Of a stretch of DNA of 36,712 bases, positions 25,121 to 32,681 are shown one piece after another. The notes under the pieces are model-generated. The model searched no databases. It saw nothing but the letters and a program-made list of their open reading frames with translations, and was not told the DNA's origin. Positions within the stretch are counted from its first letter, which is position 1. Each line of letters begins with the position of its first letter. The translations under genes were made by a program, and so were the position numbers. Origin of the DNA: Bacillota bacterium (GTDB lineage Bacteria; Bacillota; Clostridia; Peptostreptococcales; Anaerovoracaceae); NCBI GenBank assembly GCA_016281165.1, contig JAEEIC010000131.1:1-36712 (forward strand). Reading direction: 5' to 3'.

Positions 25121-26512
25121 ATGACAGGATCTGTAGCTATCGCAAAAATTCGTGAAGAAAAAGATAAATTCATCAAGCTGGCGAGCCAGATGTGGGAATG
25201 CCCCGAGACCGCTTACAACGAGGTGAACGCCTGCAAGTGGACGGCAGAGCTCCTTAAGGAATTCGGCTTCGAGGTCAAGACCGGCTACGCCAACCTGCCC
25301 ACCTGCGTCTGGGGCAAGTGGGGCAGCGGTCGTCCGGTGATCGGTCTTCTCGGAGAGCTCGACGCCCTCCCCGGCCTCAGCCAGAAGGTATGCACCGAGA
25401 AGGAGGCTGTAAAGGAAGGCGCTCCCGGACAGGGCTGCGGGCATAATCTGCTCGACGTCGCCTGCCTCTCCGCCGCCGTCGGCATCAAGGCGGAGCTCGA
25501 AGCGAGAAAGCTTCCCGGCACCGTCATCTTCTTCGGCTGCCCCGCCGAGGAGGTCCTTACCGGCAAGGTCTTCATGGCCAGAGAAGGAGCCTTCGACGGG
25601 CTCGACGCCGCCATCGCCTGGCACGGCGGGAGCGGCAATGACGTCAGCACCGGCAACAGCAACGGGCTCAACAGCGCCATCTTCCACTTCAAGGGAGTCA
25701 CCGCCCACGCCGGAGGCGATCCCTTCAACGGCAGGAGCGCTCTCGACGCCGCCGAGCTCATGAGCGTGGGCGCCAACTACCTGAGAGAGCACGTGACCTC
25801 CGACATCAGGATCCACTATGTATACAAGGAAGCCGGCACCGCTCCCAATATCGTTCCCGACAAGGCGTCGGTCTGGTATTACGTCAGAGGCGCCAGCCGC
25901 AAGAACATCGAGGAGACCTACGCCAGACTGGTCAAGGTCGCCGAAGGCGCGGCCCACATGACCGAGACCGAGATGGAGATCGAGTTCCTGGGCGGCTGCT
26001 ACAACAGCCTGCACAACCTGACCCTGGCCAAAGTCGCTCACGACTGCCTCGAGGAGATCGGAGTGCCCGAGTATACCGAAGAAGAGCTGGCTTTCGCCGA
26101 CGCTCTCAACAAGAAGAGCCCCAGATATGAGGGCCTCAAGCTCGCGGGCGCTCTCGACGCCGGCCCCATCGCCTCAAAGGTCGAGCCCTTCGTCGTCAAT
26201 ACCGGCGTCGGCGGAGGCTCCACCGACGTATCCGACGTCCAGCACATCTGCCCGACCGTCGAGATCAACACCGCCTGCTGGAACCTGGCCGCTCCCGGCC
26301 ACAGCTGGCAGATCACGGCCTGCTCCGGCATGTCCATCGGCTTCAAGGGCATGCTCTACGGCGGCGAGGCCTGCGCCATGACCGCCCTCAGGATGTTCGA
26401 GGATCCCGAGCTGCTCGCCAAAGCTAAGGCGGAGTTCGACGAGGCCATGAAGGGCCAGCCCTACAAGTGCCCCATCCCCAAGGAGATCCCCATCCCCCAG
26501 CCCAAGCTCTAA
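25121..26512 (+). CDS. M20 family amidohydrolase, AbgB-like (copy 2)
   Basis: A 463-residue paralog of the gene at 21872. It has GELDALPG, GCGHNLLD, GCPAEEVLTGKVFMAREG and STDVSDV, and the same C-terminal ending pattern YKCPIPKxxxxQP. Compared with copy 1, the region before GCGHNLL differs (KEGAPGQ in place of KSTHQA), suggesting a different substrate or partner. The start at 25121 has AAAGGAG 7 nt upstream. It is a single gene with its own promoter and terminator. Hydrolysis of N-acyl amino acids or small peptides is inferred from the family. Confidence 0.88.
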   Translation: MTGSVAIAKIREEKDKFIKLASQMWECPETAYNEVNACKWTAELLKEFGFEVKTGYANLPTCVWGKWGSGRPVIGLLGELDALPGLSQKVCTEKEAVKEGAPGQGCGHNLLDVACLSAAVGIKAELEARKLPGTVIFFGCPAEEVLTGKVFMAREGAFDGLDAAIAWHGGSGNDVSTGNSNGLNSAIFHFKGVTAHAGGDPFNGRSALDAAELMSVGANYLREHVTSDIRIHYVYKEAGTAPNIVPDKASVWYYVRGASRKNIEETYARLVKVAEGAAHMTETEMEIEFLGGCYNSLHNLTLAKVAHDCLEEIGVPEYTEEELAFADALNKKSPRYEGLKLAGALDAGPIASKVEPFVVNTGVGGGSTDVSDVQHICPTVEINTACWNLAAPGHSWQITACSGMSIGFKGMLYGGEACAMTALRMFEDPELLAKAKAEFDEAMKGQPYKCPIPKEIPIPQPKL

Positions 26513-26556
26513 AACTCCGGCACAGACCGGCTCAGCGAGGCCGGTATGACAAGACA

Positions 26557-26596
26557 GCAAGACCCCGCGCGCTTACCGCGCCGGGGCCTTGCTTTT
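26557..26596 (+). terminator. Terminator after the second amidohydrolase
   Basis: GCAAG and CTTGC frame a GC-rich stem (CCCCG/CGGGG plus GCG/CGC) followed by TTTT. The 26597-26708 stretch beyond it holds nothing I recognise. Confidence 0.75.
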
Positions 26597-26708
26597 GGAT
26601 AACATAATAAGATTTATGTTAATAGCCTTGATGATTCATCGTTTATACTATCAATAGAAGGCCGCGTCTGGGCGGTTCTTCGTTCCGCTCATCTCTACTC
26701 AAAGCCTA

Positions 26709-27809
26709 TTACTGCTTATCGAAGGGGAAGCCCTGCCAGACGTTCTTTCCCGTGTATGCGCGGGCCTTCGCTTCGCCTCTGATGACTTTCATGACCTCGT
26801 CGTGCAGGGTCTGCTGCTCCACCTCGCCCTGATAGACGGTGACGGGCGCGATCCAGCCGCAGCGTTCCTTAATCTTTTCCACCAGGTCGTCAAAGCGGCA
26901 CAGCCCTCCGGTGAGGAGTATGCCGTCTACCCTGCCGCAAAGCACGGAGCTCATGGCGCCGATGTCCTTGCAGATCTGGTATATCATGGCGTCCCAGACC
27001 AACCGCGCCTTCAAGTCTCCCTCTTCGGCCATTTTGTGGACGACGTCGGAGTTCGCGGTCCCGAAGAAGCTGACGAAGCCGCCCTTGCGCCAGCACATGA
27101 GCCTCACCTCTTCGATGGAGTGCTTCTCGGCGTAGTCGAGCACCGCCATCACGGGCACGCTGCCCAGTCTGGTGGGTGTGAATGGTCCGTCTCCGGCCGA
27201 TCCCACGTTGCAGTCTATCATGCGCCCGTTCTGATGCGCGGCGACGGTGACGCCGCCGTCGATGTGCGCGACGACGAAGCTGCAGTCCTCGTAGCTCCTG
27301 CCGATGTTCTTCGCGTGGAGTCTCGCGACGCCCTTCTGGTTCAGGGTGTGGGACTGGGCGTTCCTGTAGACTCCCTCGATGCCGGTGAAACGGGCGAGAT
27401 CGCAGAGCTCGTCGACATTGGTGGGATCCATGGTGTACATCTTTCCCCCGAATTCGCTGCAGAGCTCGTAGGCTATCATCACGCCGAGCTTGGCCGCGTG
27501 CTCGCTGCCGCCGACCGCGTCTCTCGTATGCTCGTAGAGCAGCCTGTCGATGACGGTAACGCCGGATTCCTGCGTGCAGGCGCTGCCCCCTCTGCCGACG
27601 TAGACGTCGATATCGGCAGGCCTGAAGCCCCTTTGCGCCAGCATATCGAGTATCAGCTGTTTTCTGAAGGGGACCTGGTCGTTGACGGTCTTATATGAAA
27701 GGAGCTGGGGAGCGTCATGGAAGACGCTCTCTTCGAAGATCTCCTCATCATCCCTGTAGAGACTGACCTTGGTGGACGTAGAGCCCGGATTTATAATGAG
27801 CAGCAGCAT
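26709..27809 (-). CDS. buk: Butyrate kinase family protein
   Basis: A 366-residue acetate/butyrate kinase-type ASKHA enzyme. The start is MLLLIINPGSTSTKVSLY, followed by the acidic second phosphate-loop region and DGILLTGGLCRFDDLVEKI near the C-terminus. The length fits butyrate kinase rather than acetate kinase. It would interconvert butyryl-phosphate and butyrate with ADP/ATP. The start at 27809 has GGAGG 4 nt upstream; the longer frame to 27908 is untranslated leader. No phosphotransbutyrylase lies in the window, so a branched-chain or other acyl-phosphate is possible. A -10-like TAAAAT lies near 27890-27895 on the same strand, without a convincing -35. Confidence 0.9.
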   Translation of the reverse strand: MLLLIINPGSTSTKVSLYRDDEEIFEESVFHDAPQLLSYKTVNDQVPFRKQLILDMLAQRGFRPADIDVYVGRGGSACTQESGVTVIDRLLYEHTRDAVGGSEHAAKLGVMIAYELCSEFGGKMYTMDPTNVDELCDLARFTGIEGVYRNAQSHTLNQKGVARLHAKNIGRSYEDCSFVVAHIDGGVTVAAHQNGRMIDCNVGSAGDGPFTPTRLGSVPVMAVLDYAEKHSIEEVRLMCWRKGGFVSFFGTANSDVVHKMAEEGDLKARLVWDAMIYQICKDIGAMSSVLCGRVDGILLTGGLCRFDDLVEKIKERCGWIAPVTVYQGEVEQQTLHDEVMKVIRGEAKARAYTGKNVWQGFPFDKQ

Positions 27810-27972
27810 AATTCCTCCGCGTCGGTGACCTGAAAGCGATATGTAAGTCAGAACTGTGTCCGGCAGCGGCGATCCGCGCAGACTCAAATATTTTACACCG
27901 TTTCCCATTTAAATAAAAGACCTTTATCGGCCGCGGGCCCCCGCTTTTTATCCGCCGTCAAGCGCCCTCTTC

Positions 27973-28015
27973 AAAAAAAAGGAGCCCGTCCCCGGCGATC
28001 CCGGGAACGGGGCTC
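27973..28015 (-). terminator. Terminator after the dipeptidase operon
   Basis: A long stem GAGCCCCGTTCCCGG paired with CCGGGGACGGGCTC (one or two mismatches), followed on the minus strand by eight T. It separates the dipeptidase operon from buk. Confidence 0.88.
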
Positions 28016-28051
28016 AGTCATATACTTGTTGATCTGTCCTGCGGGAGATGT

Positions 28052-29047
28052 TTATTTCATCGCTTCCCTGATGACCCTCATGGCGTTGTTCCTGAAGATC
28101 ATGTCGATCTGGGCCTCGGTGAAGGACTTCTCCCTGAGGGCTGAAGCGAGTATATCCATCTTAGTCGGGTCGCCCACCTCCAGCTCGCCTTCGATGCCGT
28201 CGAAATCGGTGCCTAAAGCGACGCAGCCGACCCCGCCGACGTCTGCCATATGGCGGGCGTGAGAGGCGATGAGCGCGGCGGTCGAGCTCTTGGCGTTCAG
28301 ATCCTCATTGAGGAACTCGGGGCCGAAGTTGAGGCCCGCGACCCCGCCGGCATTGCCGAGGGTCCTGATCATATCGTCAGTCAGGTTCCTCTGATGGGGG
28401 CTGAGGGCGCGGCAGTTGGAATGGGTCGCGACGAAGGGCTTTCTGCAGATGTCGGCGACGTCATAGAAGCCGCCGTCGGACAGATGGCTCACGTCGACGA
28501 GCATGCCCAGCTCCTGCATATAGTACACCGCGTCCCTGCCGAAATCGGTTAGTCCCCTGCTCATGACCGCGGGGTCCTTCGAGTTGGGGGAGCCGAAGCA
28601 GTTCTCCATGTTCCAGGTGAGGCTCAGGGCCCTTACTCCCATATCGTAGAAGCGCCTGATGTTGTCCATACGGCCCTGCACCGCCCTTCCGTCCTCCATG
28701 GTGAGGACAGCGGAGACCTTTCCTTCGGTGAAGTTGCGGCAGATCTCGTCCGCGCAGGAAGCCGCGGCCGCGATGCCGCTGTGCGCGGCCAGGCTCTGCC
28801 TGAAGATGCGGGCGCAGCCTTCGATATATTCCTCGTCGCTCAGGGGCTCGGAAAGACCGAAGTACTTTTCCGCTCCCACCGGGAGAAGGAAGATGGCGAA
28901 GAACTGGGCCGCCGCGTCGGCCCTGTGAAGACGGTCGAGGTCCACGGAGCCCGGCATCGAGAAGATGTCGGCCTTTTCCAGGCTGTTCCTGTTCTTCAGG
29001 AAAGCGTGCATCAAAGTATCGCAGTGCATATCGATGGTATGCATCAT
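28052..29047 (-). CDS. Membrane dipeptidase family (M19) protein
   Basis: A 331-residue M19 dipeptidase with a two-zinc TIM-barrel. The metal and active-site motifs in order are DMHCDT, TMEDG, the SLTWN segment, DVSHLS, ATHSNCRALSPHQRNL and LGTDFDGI. Members hydrolyse dipeptides, including some with D-residues. No signal peptide is visible, so it is probably cytosolic. AAGGAGG precedes two adjacent ATGs; the second (29044) has better spacing. It is the last gene of the DUF5058 operon, 14 bp after the preceding membrane protein. Confidence 0.93.
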   Translation of the reverse strand: MMHTIDMHCDTLMHAFLKNRNSLEKADIFSMPGSVDLDRLHRADAAAQFFAIFLLPVGAEKYFGLSEPLSDEEYIEGCARIFRQSLAAHSGIAAAASCADEICRNFTEGKVSAVLTMEDGRAVQGRMDNIRRFYDMGVRALSLTWNMENCFGSPNSKDPAVMSRGLTDFGRDAVYYMQELGMLVDVSHLSDGGFYDVADICRKPFVATHSNCRALSPHQRNLTDDMIRTLGNAGGVAGLNFGPEFLNEDLNAKSSTAALIASHARHMADVGGVGCVALGTDFDGIEGELEVGDPTKMDILASALREKSFTEAQIDMIFRNNAMRVIREAMK

Positions 29048-29061
29048 GGTCCTCCTTATCT

Positions 29062-29811
29062 TTATTTATCGGCAGTCTCAGCCTTCTTCAGGTCGTTCCT
29101 GTAGATGAAGTAGCCGACCAGGATGGAGCCGCCTACGGCGACAGCCATTCCCCAGGCGAAGAGAGAGGGGAAGAACTTGTTGCATACGAGCCAGGCGCAG
29201 ATACCGACGGCGATATAGGGGATGACGCCGACGAGGTTCTTTACGACGGCGGAGCCGGAAGCCTTGCCCACGCCCAGGTTCATGCAGATCATGGAGCCCA
29301 GCATGGCGACCACGCAGAAGCCGAAGGCGGAGAGCACGGTCTCGGGCAGGATGGAGATCACGAACTGGCCGGCCAGAACGATGGCGAGCAGTATGATCAG
29401 GTTCACGACGACGGAGGATACGATACCTACTACGGTAGCGACCTGACCGCGCGGAGTGGTGATGTCAGTGTTGAGGTTCTTCTGCACGGCTGTAGCGACG
29501 GGGAATCTCATCCCGCCGACGTTGCCGGACAGATAGGCGATGTAGGTACCGGCGCTTCCGAGGACGGGCCAGTAGGCCTCAGGCTCGCTGATCCACATAC
29601 CGAAGCCGATGGCGGCGATGCCGCTTATGCCGCTGATGTAGGTGGACATGGGAAGAGTATATCCCTTGACGAAGAAATAGTAGAGCCAGGGCAGGAAGCA
29701 GAGCAGCATGGCTACGGCCATAGTGATCCTGCCGATGCGGTGTACCGCCGGCATGTAGCTCTCGCGGTAATCCTGCTCCGGAGTCATGTTCTTATTGTTG
29801 TTTTCGCTCAT
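29062..29811 (-). CDS. Multi-span membrane protein of unknown function, partner of DUF5058
   Basis: A 249-residue protein with a hydrophilic N-terminus (about 25 residues) and six or seven predicted membrane helices. A polar glycine-rich stretch, YIAYLSGNVGGMRFPVATA, lies between helices. I do not recognise the family. The ATG at 29811 follows AAGGTGAT; an earlier in-frame GTG is less likely. It lies between DUF5058 (40 bp gap) and the dipeptidase (14 bp gap). A transporter subunit for the dipeptidase substrate is inferred from context only. Confidence 0.7.
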   Translation of the reverse strand: MSENNNKNMTPEQDYRESYMPAVHRIGRITMAVAMLLCFLPWLYYFFVKGYTLPMSTYISGISGIAAIGFGMWISEPEAYWPVLGSAGTYIAYLSGNVGGMRFPVATAVQKNLNTDITTPRGQVATVVGIVSSVVVNLIILLAIVLAGQFVISILPETVLSAFGFCVVAMLGSMICMNLGVGKASGSAVVKNLVGVIPYIAVGICAWLVCNKFFPSLFAWGMAVAVGGSILVGYFIYRNDLKKAETADK

Positions 29812-29851
29812 TTTGATCACCTTGATAATCCTTTCTTAAGTCTGACCGCTG

Positions 29852-30565
29852 TCATGCCATGATCATGGATGCGACCTGGCCCGCGACCATGCCGAATATC
29901 ATGGCGATACCGATGCTGAGGCTGCTCATCATCGGGCTCTTCGCCTTGGTGGACGCGGACTCCCAGATGAAATAACCGAGCCCGGCGGCGATGATGGCGA
30001 TGACCGAGGTCGGCTTGCTGATGTAATCCATGATCGAATAAGTGAGCAGGCCGAACATAGCGCTCTTGGACAGATAAGGCATGAAGGAGATCTTCCTGTT
30101 GGAGGACTTGCTCTTCTCTACCATGTTGTCAAGGGGCTTGAGCATGATGAAGGTGTTGATGAAGTAAGGAGCGCTGCCCAGTACCATGCAGAAGATGGCA
30201 AAGGTGAACACAGCGTGAGTGAAGCCCTCTCCGCCCAGAGTGACTCCGGCGGCGGAAGCGGCGATATTGGCCATGTAGAGCTCCCACATGGGGGCGCCGA
30301 TGACTCCGCAGCGCATGAAGGTGGTGGCGGAGCCTACCATGGCGATGAGGCTCAGGGCGACGACTATGGTGTTGATGGAAGGACCGACAGCGGCCACCGC
30401 GCCGGTGCGGACGGCGCCGTTGATCTCGTCCTTGCTGATGAGATCATGCTTCCTGTTGAAGCTGAGCGCCAGGCGCAGGAACAGGAAAGACTGTACGAGT
30501 ACCAGTGAGATCAGAACGGCCGCGAATCCCCACAGAGTACCGTTCATGCTCTGAATAACATCCAT
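29852..30565 (-). CDS. DUF5058-like membrane protein
   Basis: A 237-residue protein with about six membrane helices. Its pattern, MNGTLWGFAAVLISLVLVQ, AVAAVGPSINTIVVALSLIAMVG and PMWELYMANIAASAAGVTLGGEGF, resembles DUF5058 proteins of Bacillota, which have no known function. The start at 30565 follows GGAGG (10 nt). It opens the operon with the unknown membrane protein and the M19 dipeptidase, preceded by a long leader. A two-component permease is inferred; no transport motif is recognised. Confidence 0.75.
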   Translation of the reverse strand: MDVIQSMNGTLWGFAAVLISLVLVQSFLFLRLALSFNRKHDLISKDEINGAVRTGAVAAVGPSINTIVVALSLIAMVGSATTFMRCGVIGAPMWELYMANIAASAAGVTLGGEGFTHAVFTFAIFCMVLGSAPYFINTFIMLKPLDNMVEKSKSSNRKISFMPYLSKSAMFGLLTYSIMDYISKPTSVIAIIAAGLGYFIWESASTKAKSPMMSSLSIGIAMIFGMVAGQVASMIMA

Positions 30566-30686
30566 TAAAATGATTCCTCCGTAAAATAATAACTGTGTAG
30601 GTTCCGTATGACGGAACAAGCTGTTCTCAGATCCCTGCTCCGTGCCTATGAGACAGGACCTGCCCGTTCCTCCTTCCGAAAATATC

Positions 30687-30700
30687 GCTTGACGTTAAGC
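30687..30700. promoter_or_regulatory. Operator-like palindrome 1
   Basis: GCTTGACGTTAAGC is a 14-bp near-perfect inverted repeat (one mismatched pair). It is suited to a dimeric winged-helix repressor; the divergent MarR protein is the obvious candidate. Confidence 0.45.
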
Positions 30701-30710
30701 ACATTAATTG

Positions 30711-30723
30711 TTAAGCTACTTAA
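30711..30723. promoter_or_regulatory. Operator-like palindrome 2
   Basis: TTAAG-CTA-CTTAA is a perfect 5-3-5 inverted repeat, 10 bp from palindrome 1. The two share TTAAG(C) half-sites, and the direct repeat GTTAAGC occurs once in each. Confidence 0.45.
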
Positions 30724-30816
30724 TAATAAGAGCGATGATCCGATATGTCAATAGGATTATTCGTTCCTTTGAAAAACTTCTGCACTTCGGCCTTTGTCGC
30801 GGCGGATATCAGGTAT

Positions 30817-30845
30817 TTGATTTTACGCGGGCGATGTTGTATCAT
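30817..30845 (+). promoter_or_regulatory. Predicted promoter of the MarR gene
   Basis: TTGATT (30817-30822), 17 bp, TATCAT (30840-30845), 36 bp before the ATG. The operator-like repeats lie about 95-130 bp upstream, so they more likely control the leftward operon. Confidence 0.55.
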
Positions 30846-30880
30846 TTTTTGTATCGATAGATCTGGCGGTGAGATGGAAT

Positions 30881-31348
30881 ATGAAAAAAGAAGAACTGTT
30901 CGATGAGCTCTGGAGCCTGCAGCTGAGCACATATGCCGGAGTCCTGGACTATCTGTCCATACCCTTTCATTTCGAGGGTTCATGCTTATATCAGGCGGAG
31001 AACCATATCATAAACTGGATAGGCCATGAGCCGGGGATCACTATCTCCAAGCTGTCCGAGGTCCTCAGAAAGACTCCCAGCGCCTGCTCCCAGATAGTAA
31101 AAAAGCTCGTCGGCTCCGGCATCGTCGTGCAGATCAGGAACTCTTCCAATCTGCGTGTCTACAATCTTTACCTGACCGATAAAGGAAATGAGATCCTTAA
31201 CAAGCAGATCGAGCAGAACAAACGCTGCCAGAAGATAATCGTCGATGTGCTCAAAGACATCAGCGACGAAGATATCAGGATCTACATGGAGGTCCAGAAA
31301 AGGATCAACGAAGGATACCGTAAGTACCAGAGCACACTGGGCGAGTGA
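30881..31348 (+). CDS. MarR family winged-helix transcription regulator
   Basis: A 155-residue regulator. The winged helix lies at about residues 45-105: HEPGITISKLSEVLRKTPSACSQIVKKLVGSGIVVQIRNSSNLRVYNLYLTDKG. It is flanked by dimerisation helices, as in MarR proteins. The start at 30881 has a modest GGTGAG upstream; an earlier GTG at 30869 is possible. It is transcribed divergently from the DUF5058 operon and is the probable local regulator. The ligand is unknown. Confidence 0.85.
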   Translation: MKKEELFDELWSLQLSTYAGVLDYLSIPFHFEGSCLYQAENHIINWIGHEPGITISKLSEVLRKTPSACSQIVKKLVGSGIVVQIRNSSNLRVYNLYLTDKGNEILNKQIEQNKRCQKIIVDVLKDISDEDIRIYMEVQKRINEGYRKYQSTLGE

Positions 31349-31378
31349 ACGGACCGCTTAGCCTTAAAGGATAAAAAT

Positions 31379-31419
31379 ATCCCGCCGGAGGACTGCTCCT
31401 CCCGGCGGGATCGTTTTTT
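31379..31419. terminator. Bidirectional terminator between the MarR gene and dnaJ
   Basis: A strong stem ATCCCGCCGG(G)AGGA around a 4-nt loop, followed rightward by TTTTTT (31414-31419) and leftward by a T-rich ATATTTTTAT. It serves both convergent genes. Confidence 0.88.
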
Positions 31420-31435
31420 GCGTCTGTATCAGGGC

Positions 31436-32581
31436 CTATTTGAAGAGGTCTTTGAGCGTTTCCGTGAATTTTTTCCTTTTTGAGTAACCCTCGGAGGCGC
31501 TGACCTCGCCGAACTGGCGTATCAGCTCCTTCTGGGCCGCGGTGAGCTTGGTCGGGACCTCAAGGTCGAGGACCACGAAGAGGTCGCCTGGGACGCCTGT
31601 CCTGACGTTGGGAACGCCCTTGCCTCTGAGCCTCATCACGGTCCCGGGCTGAGTGCCCGGCGCCACCTTGCAGCTGAGCTTCTCCTTCAGTCCGGGCACG
31701 CTGATCTCGTCGCCGAGAGCGGCCTGAGTGAAGGTGATGGGCACGGTCACGCGAAGATCGCTGCCCTTCCGCTCGAAGACCTGACTGCTCCCTACCGAAA
31801 GGACTATGTAAAGATCGCCGTTCGGTCCGCCGTGATAGCCGGGCTGTCCCTGGCCTCTCAAGGTGATCACCGAACCGTTGTCCACGCCGGCGGGGATATC
31901 GACGGTGAGATTGAGGGTCTTCCTCACCCTGCCGGTGCCGCCGCAGTCGGGACAGGGAGTCTCTATGACCTCGCCGGTGCCGCCGCAGTCGGGACAGTCG
32001 CTCACGACCTGGGTCTGGCCCCAGAAGCCCGATCTCACCCTGCGCACGCGGCCGCTGCCGCCGCAGGCCGGACACTTCTTCTTGGCCGTACCGGGAGCCG
32101 CGCCGCTGCCGCCGCACTTCTCGCAGGTGACGTCCTTGGTCAGGCGTATCTCCTTCCGGCAGCCGAACACAGCCTCATTGAAGCTTATATTCATGTTGCG
32201 GCGTATGTCGTCGCCCTGCATGGGACCGCTCGAAGCCCGGCCGCCGAAGGCGTCCCCTCCGAAACCGCCCATACCTCCGAACATGTTGAATATATCCTCA
32301 AACCCGAAGCCCTGGCCGGAGAAGCCTCCACCGAAGCCCTGAGCGTTGGGATCGACGCCGGCAAAGCCGAAGCGGTCGTATTTATCTTTCTTGTCGGGGT
32401 CAGAGAGCACCGAATAAGCTTCGTTGATCTCCTTGAACTTTTCCTCGGCCTTTTTATCGCCCGGATTCCTGTCCGGATGATACTTCATGGCCATCTTTCT
32501 GTACGCGGATTTTATCGCGGATTCGTCGGCGCCCTTCTGCAGGCCCAGCACCTCATAATAATCGCGTTTTTCCTCTGCCAT
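31436..32581 (-). CDS. dnaJ: Chaperone DnaJ
   Basis: A 381-residue type I Hsp40. The J domain (about 1-70) has HPD in KYHPDRNPGDKKAEE. A Gly/Phe-rich linker (about 75-115) follows, then four CxxCxGxG zinc motifs (CEKCGGSG, CPACGGSG, CPDCGGTG, CPDCGGTG), then the substrate-binding C-terminal domains. It stimulates DnaK ATPase. It is the last gene of the operon, 100 bp after dnaK, and ends just before a bidirectional terminator. Confidence 0.97.
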   Translation of the reverse strand: MAEEKRDYYEVLGLQKGADESAIKSAYRKMAMKYHPDRNPGDKKAEEKFKEINEAYSVLSDPDKKDKYDRFGFAGVDPNAQGFGGGFSGQGFGFEDIFNMFGGMGGFGGDAFGGRASSGPMQGDDIRRNMNISFNEAVFGCRKEIRLTKDVTCEKCGGSGAAPGTAKKKCPACGGSGRVRRVRSGFWGQTQVVSDCPDCGGTGEVIETPCPDCGGTGRVRKTLNLTVDIPAGVDNGSVITLRGQGQPGYHGGPNGDLYIVLSVGSSQVFERKGSDLRVTVPITFTQAALGDEISVPGLKEKLSCKVAPGTQPGTVMRLRGKGVPNVRTGVPGDLFVVLDLEVPTKLTAAQKELIRQFGEVSASEGYSKRKKFTETLKDLFK

Positions 32582-32604
32582 CTTGTACTCCGTATCCTGA
32601 CACA

Positions 32605-32626
32605 GCCCCTGCCTAAAGACAGGGGC
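32605..32626 (-). other. Hairpin in the dnaK-dnaJ gap
   Basis: GCCCCTG and CAGGGGC pair around an 8-nt loop with no T run after it. It lies 24 bp before the dnaJ start and may act in mRNA processing or in setting the dnaK/dnaJ ratio. The rest of the 100-bp gap shows nothing else. Confidence 0.45.
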
Positions 32627-32681
32627 CTATCAGTCAGTTATTTTCGCGTCCGTTCCTGCATATCAGGTCCGTCCGTCTTTT

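Larger units (their letters stand above)
30566..30880. other. Divergent control region of the DUF5058 operon and the MarR gene
   Basis: A 315-bp gap without a gene. Leftward, a leader of about 100 nt or more can form two mutually exclusive hairpins: GTTCCG/CGGAAC (30601-30617) and GAACA/TGTTC (30614-30626). An unused SD-like AAGGAGG lies near 30671-30677. The middle part has the operator-like repeats listed separately. No convincing leftward promoter could be fixed. Rightward, a good promoter precedes the MarR gene. Confidence 0.45.

Noticed and set aside
26526..26545. An ACCGGC/GCCGGT inverted repeat after the second amidohydrolase
   Set aside because: It is a six-base stem without a T run; the real terminator follows at 26557.
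30720..30983. An 87-codon minus-strand frame in the MarR/DUF5058 region
   Set aside because: It overlaps the MarR start and its promoter, has no convincing ribosome site and shows no recognisable family.
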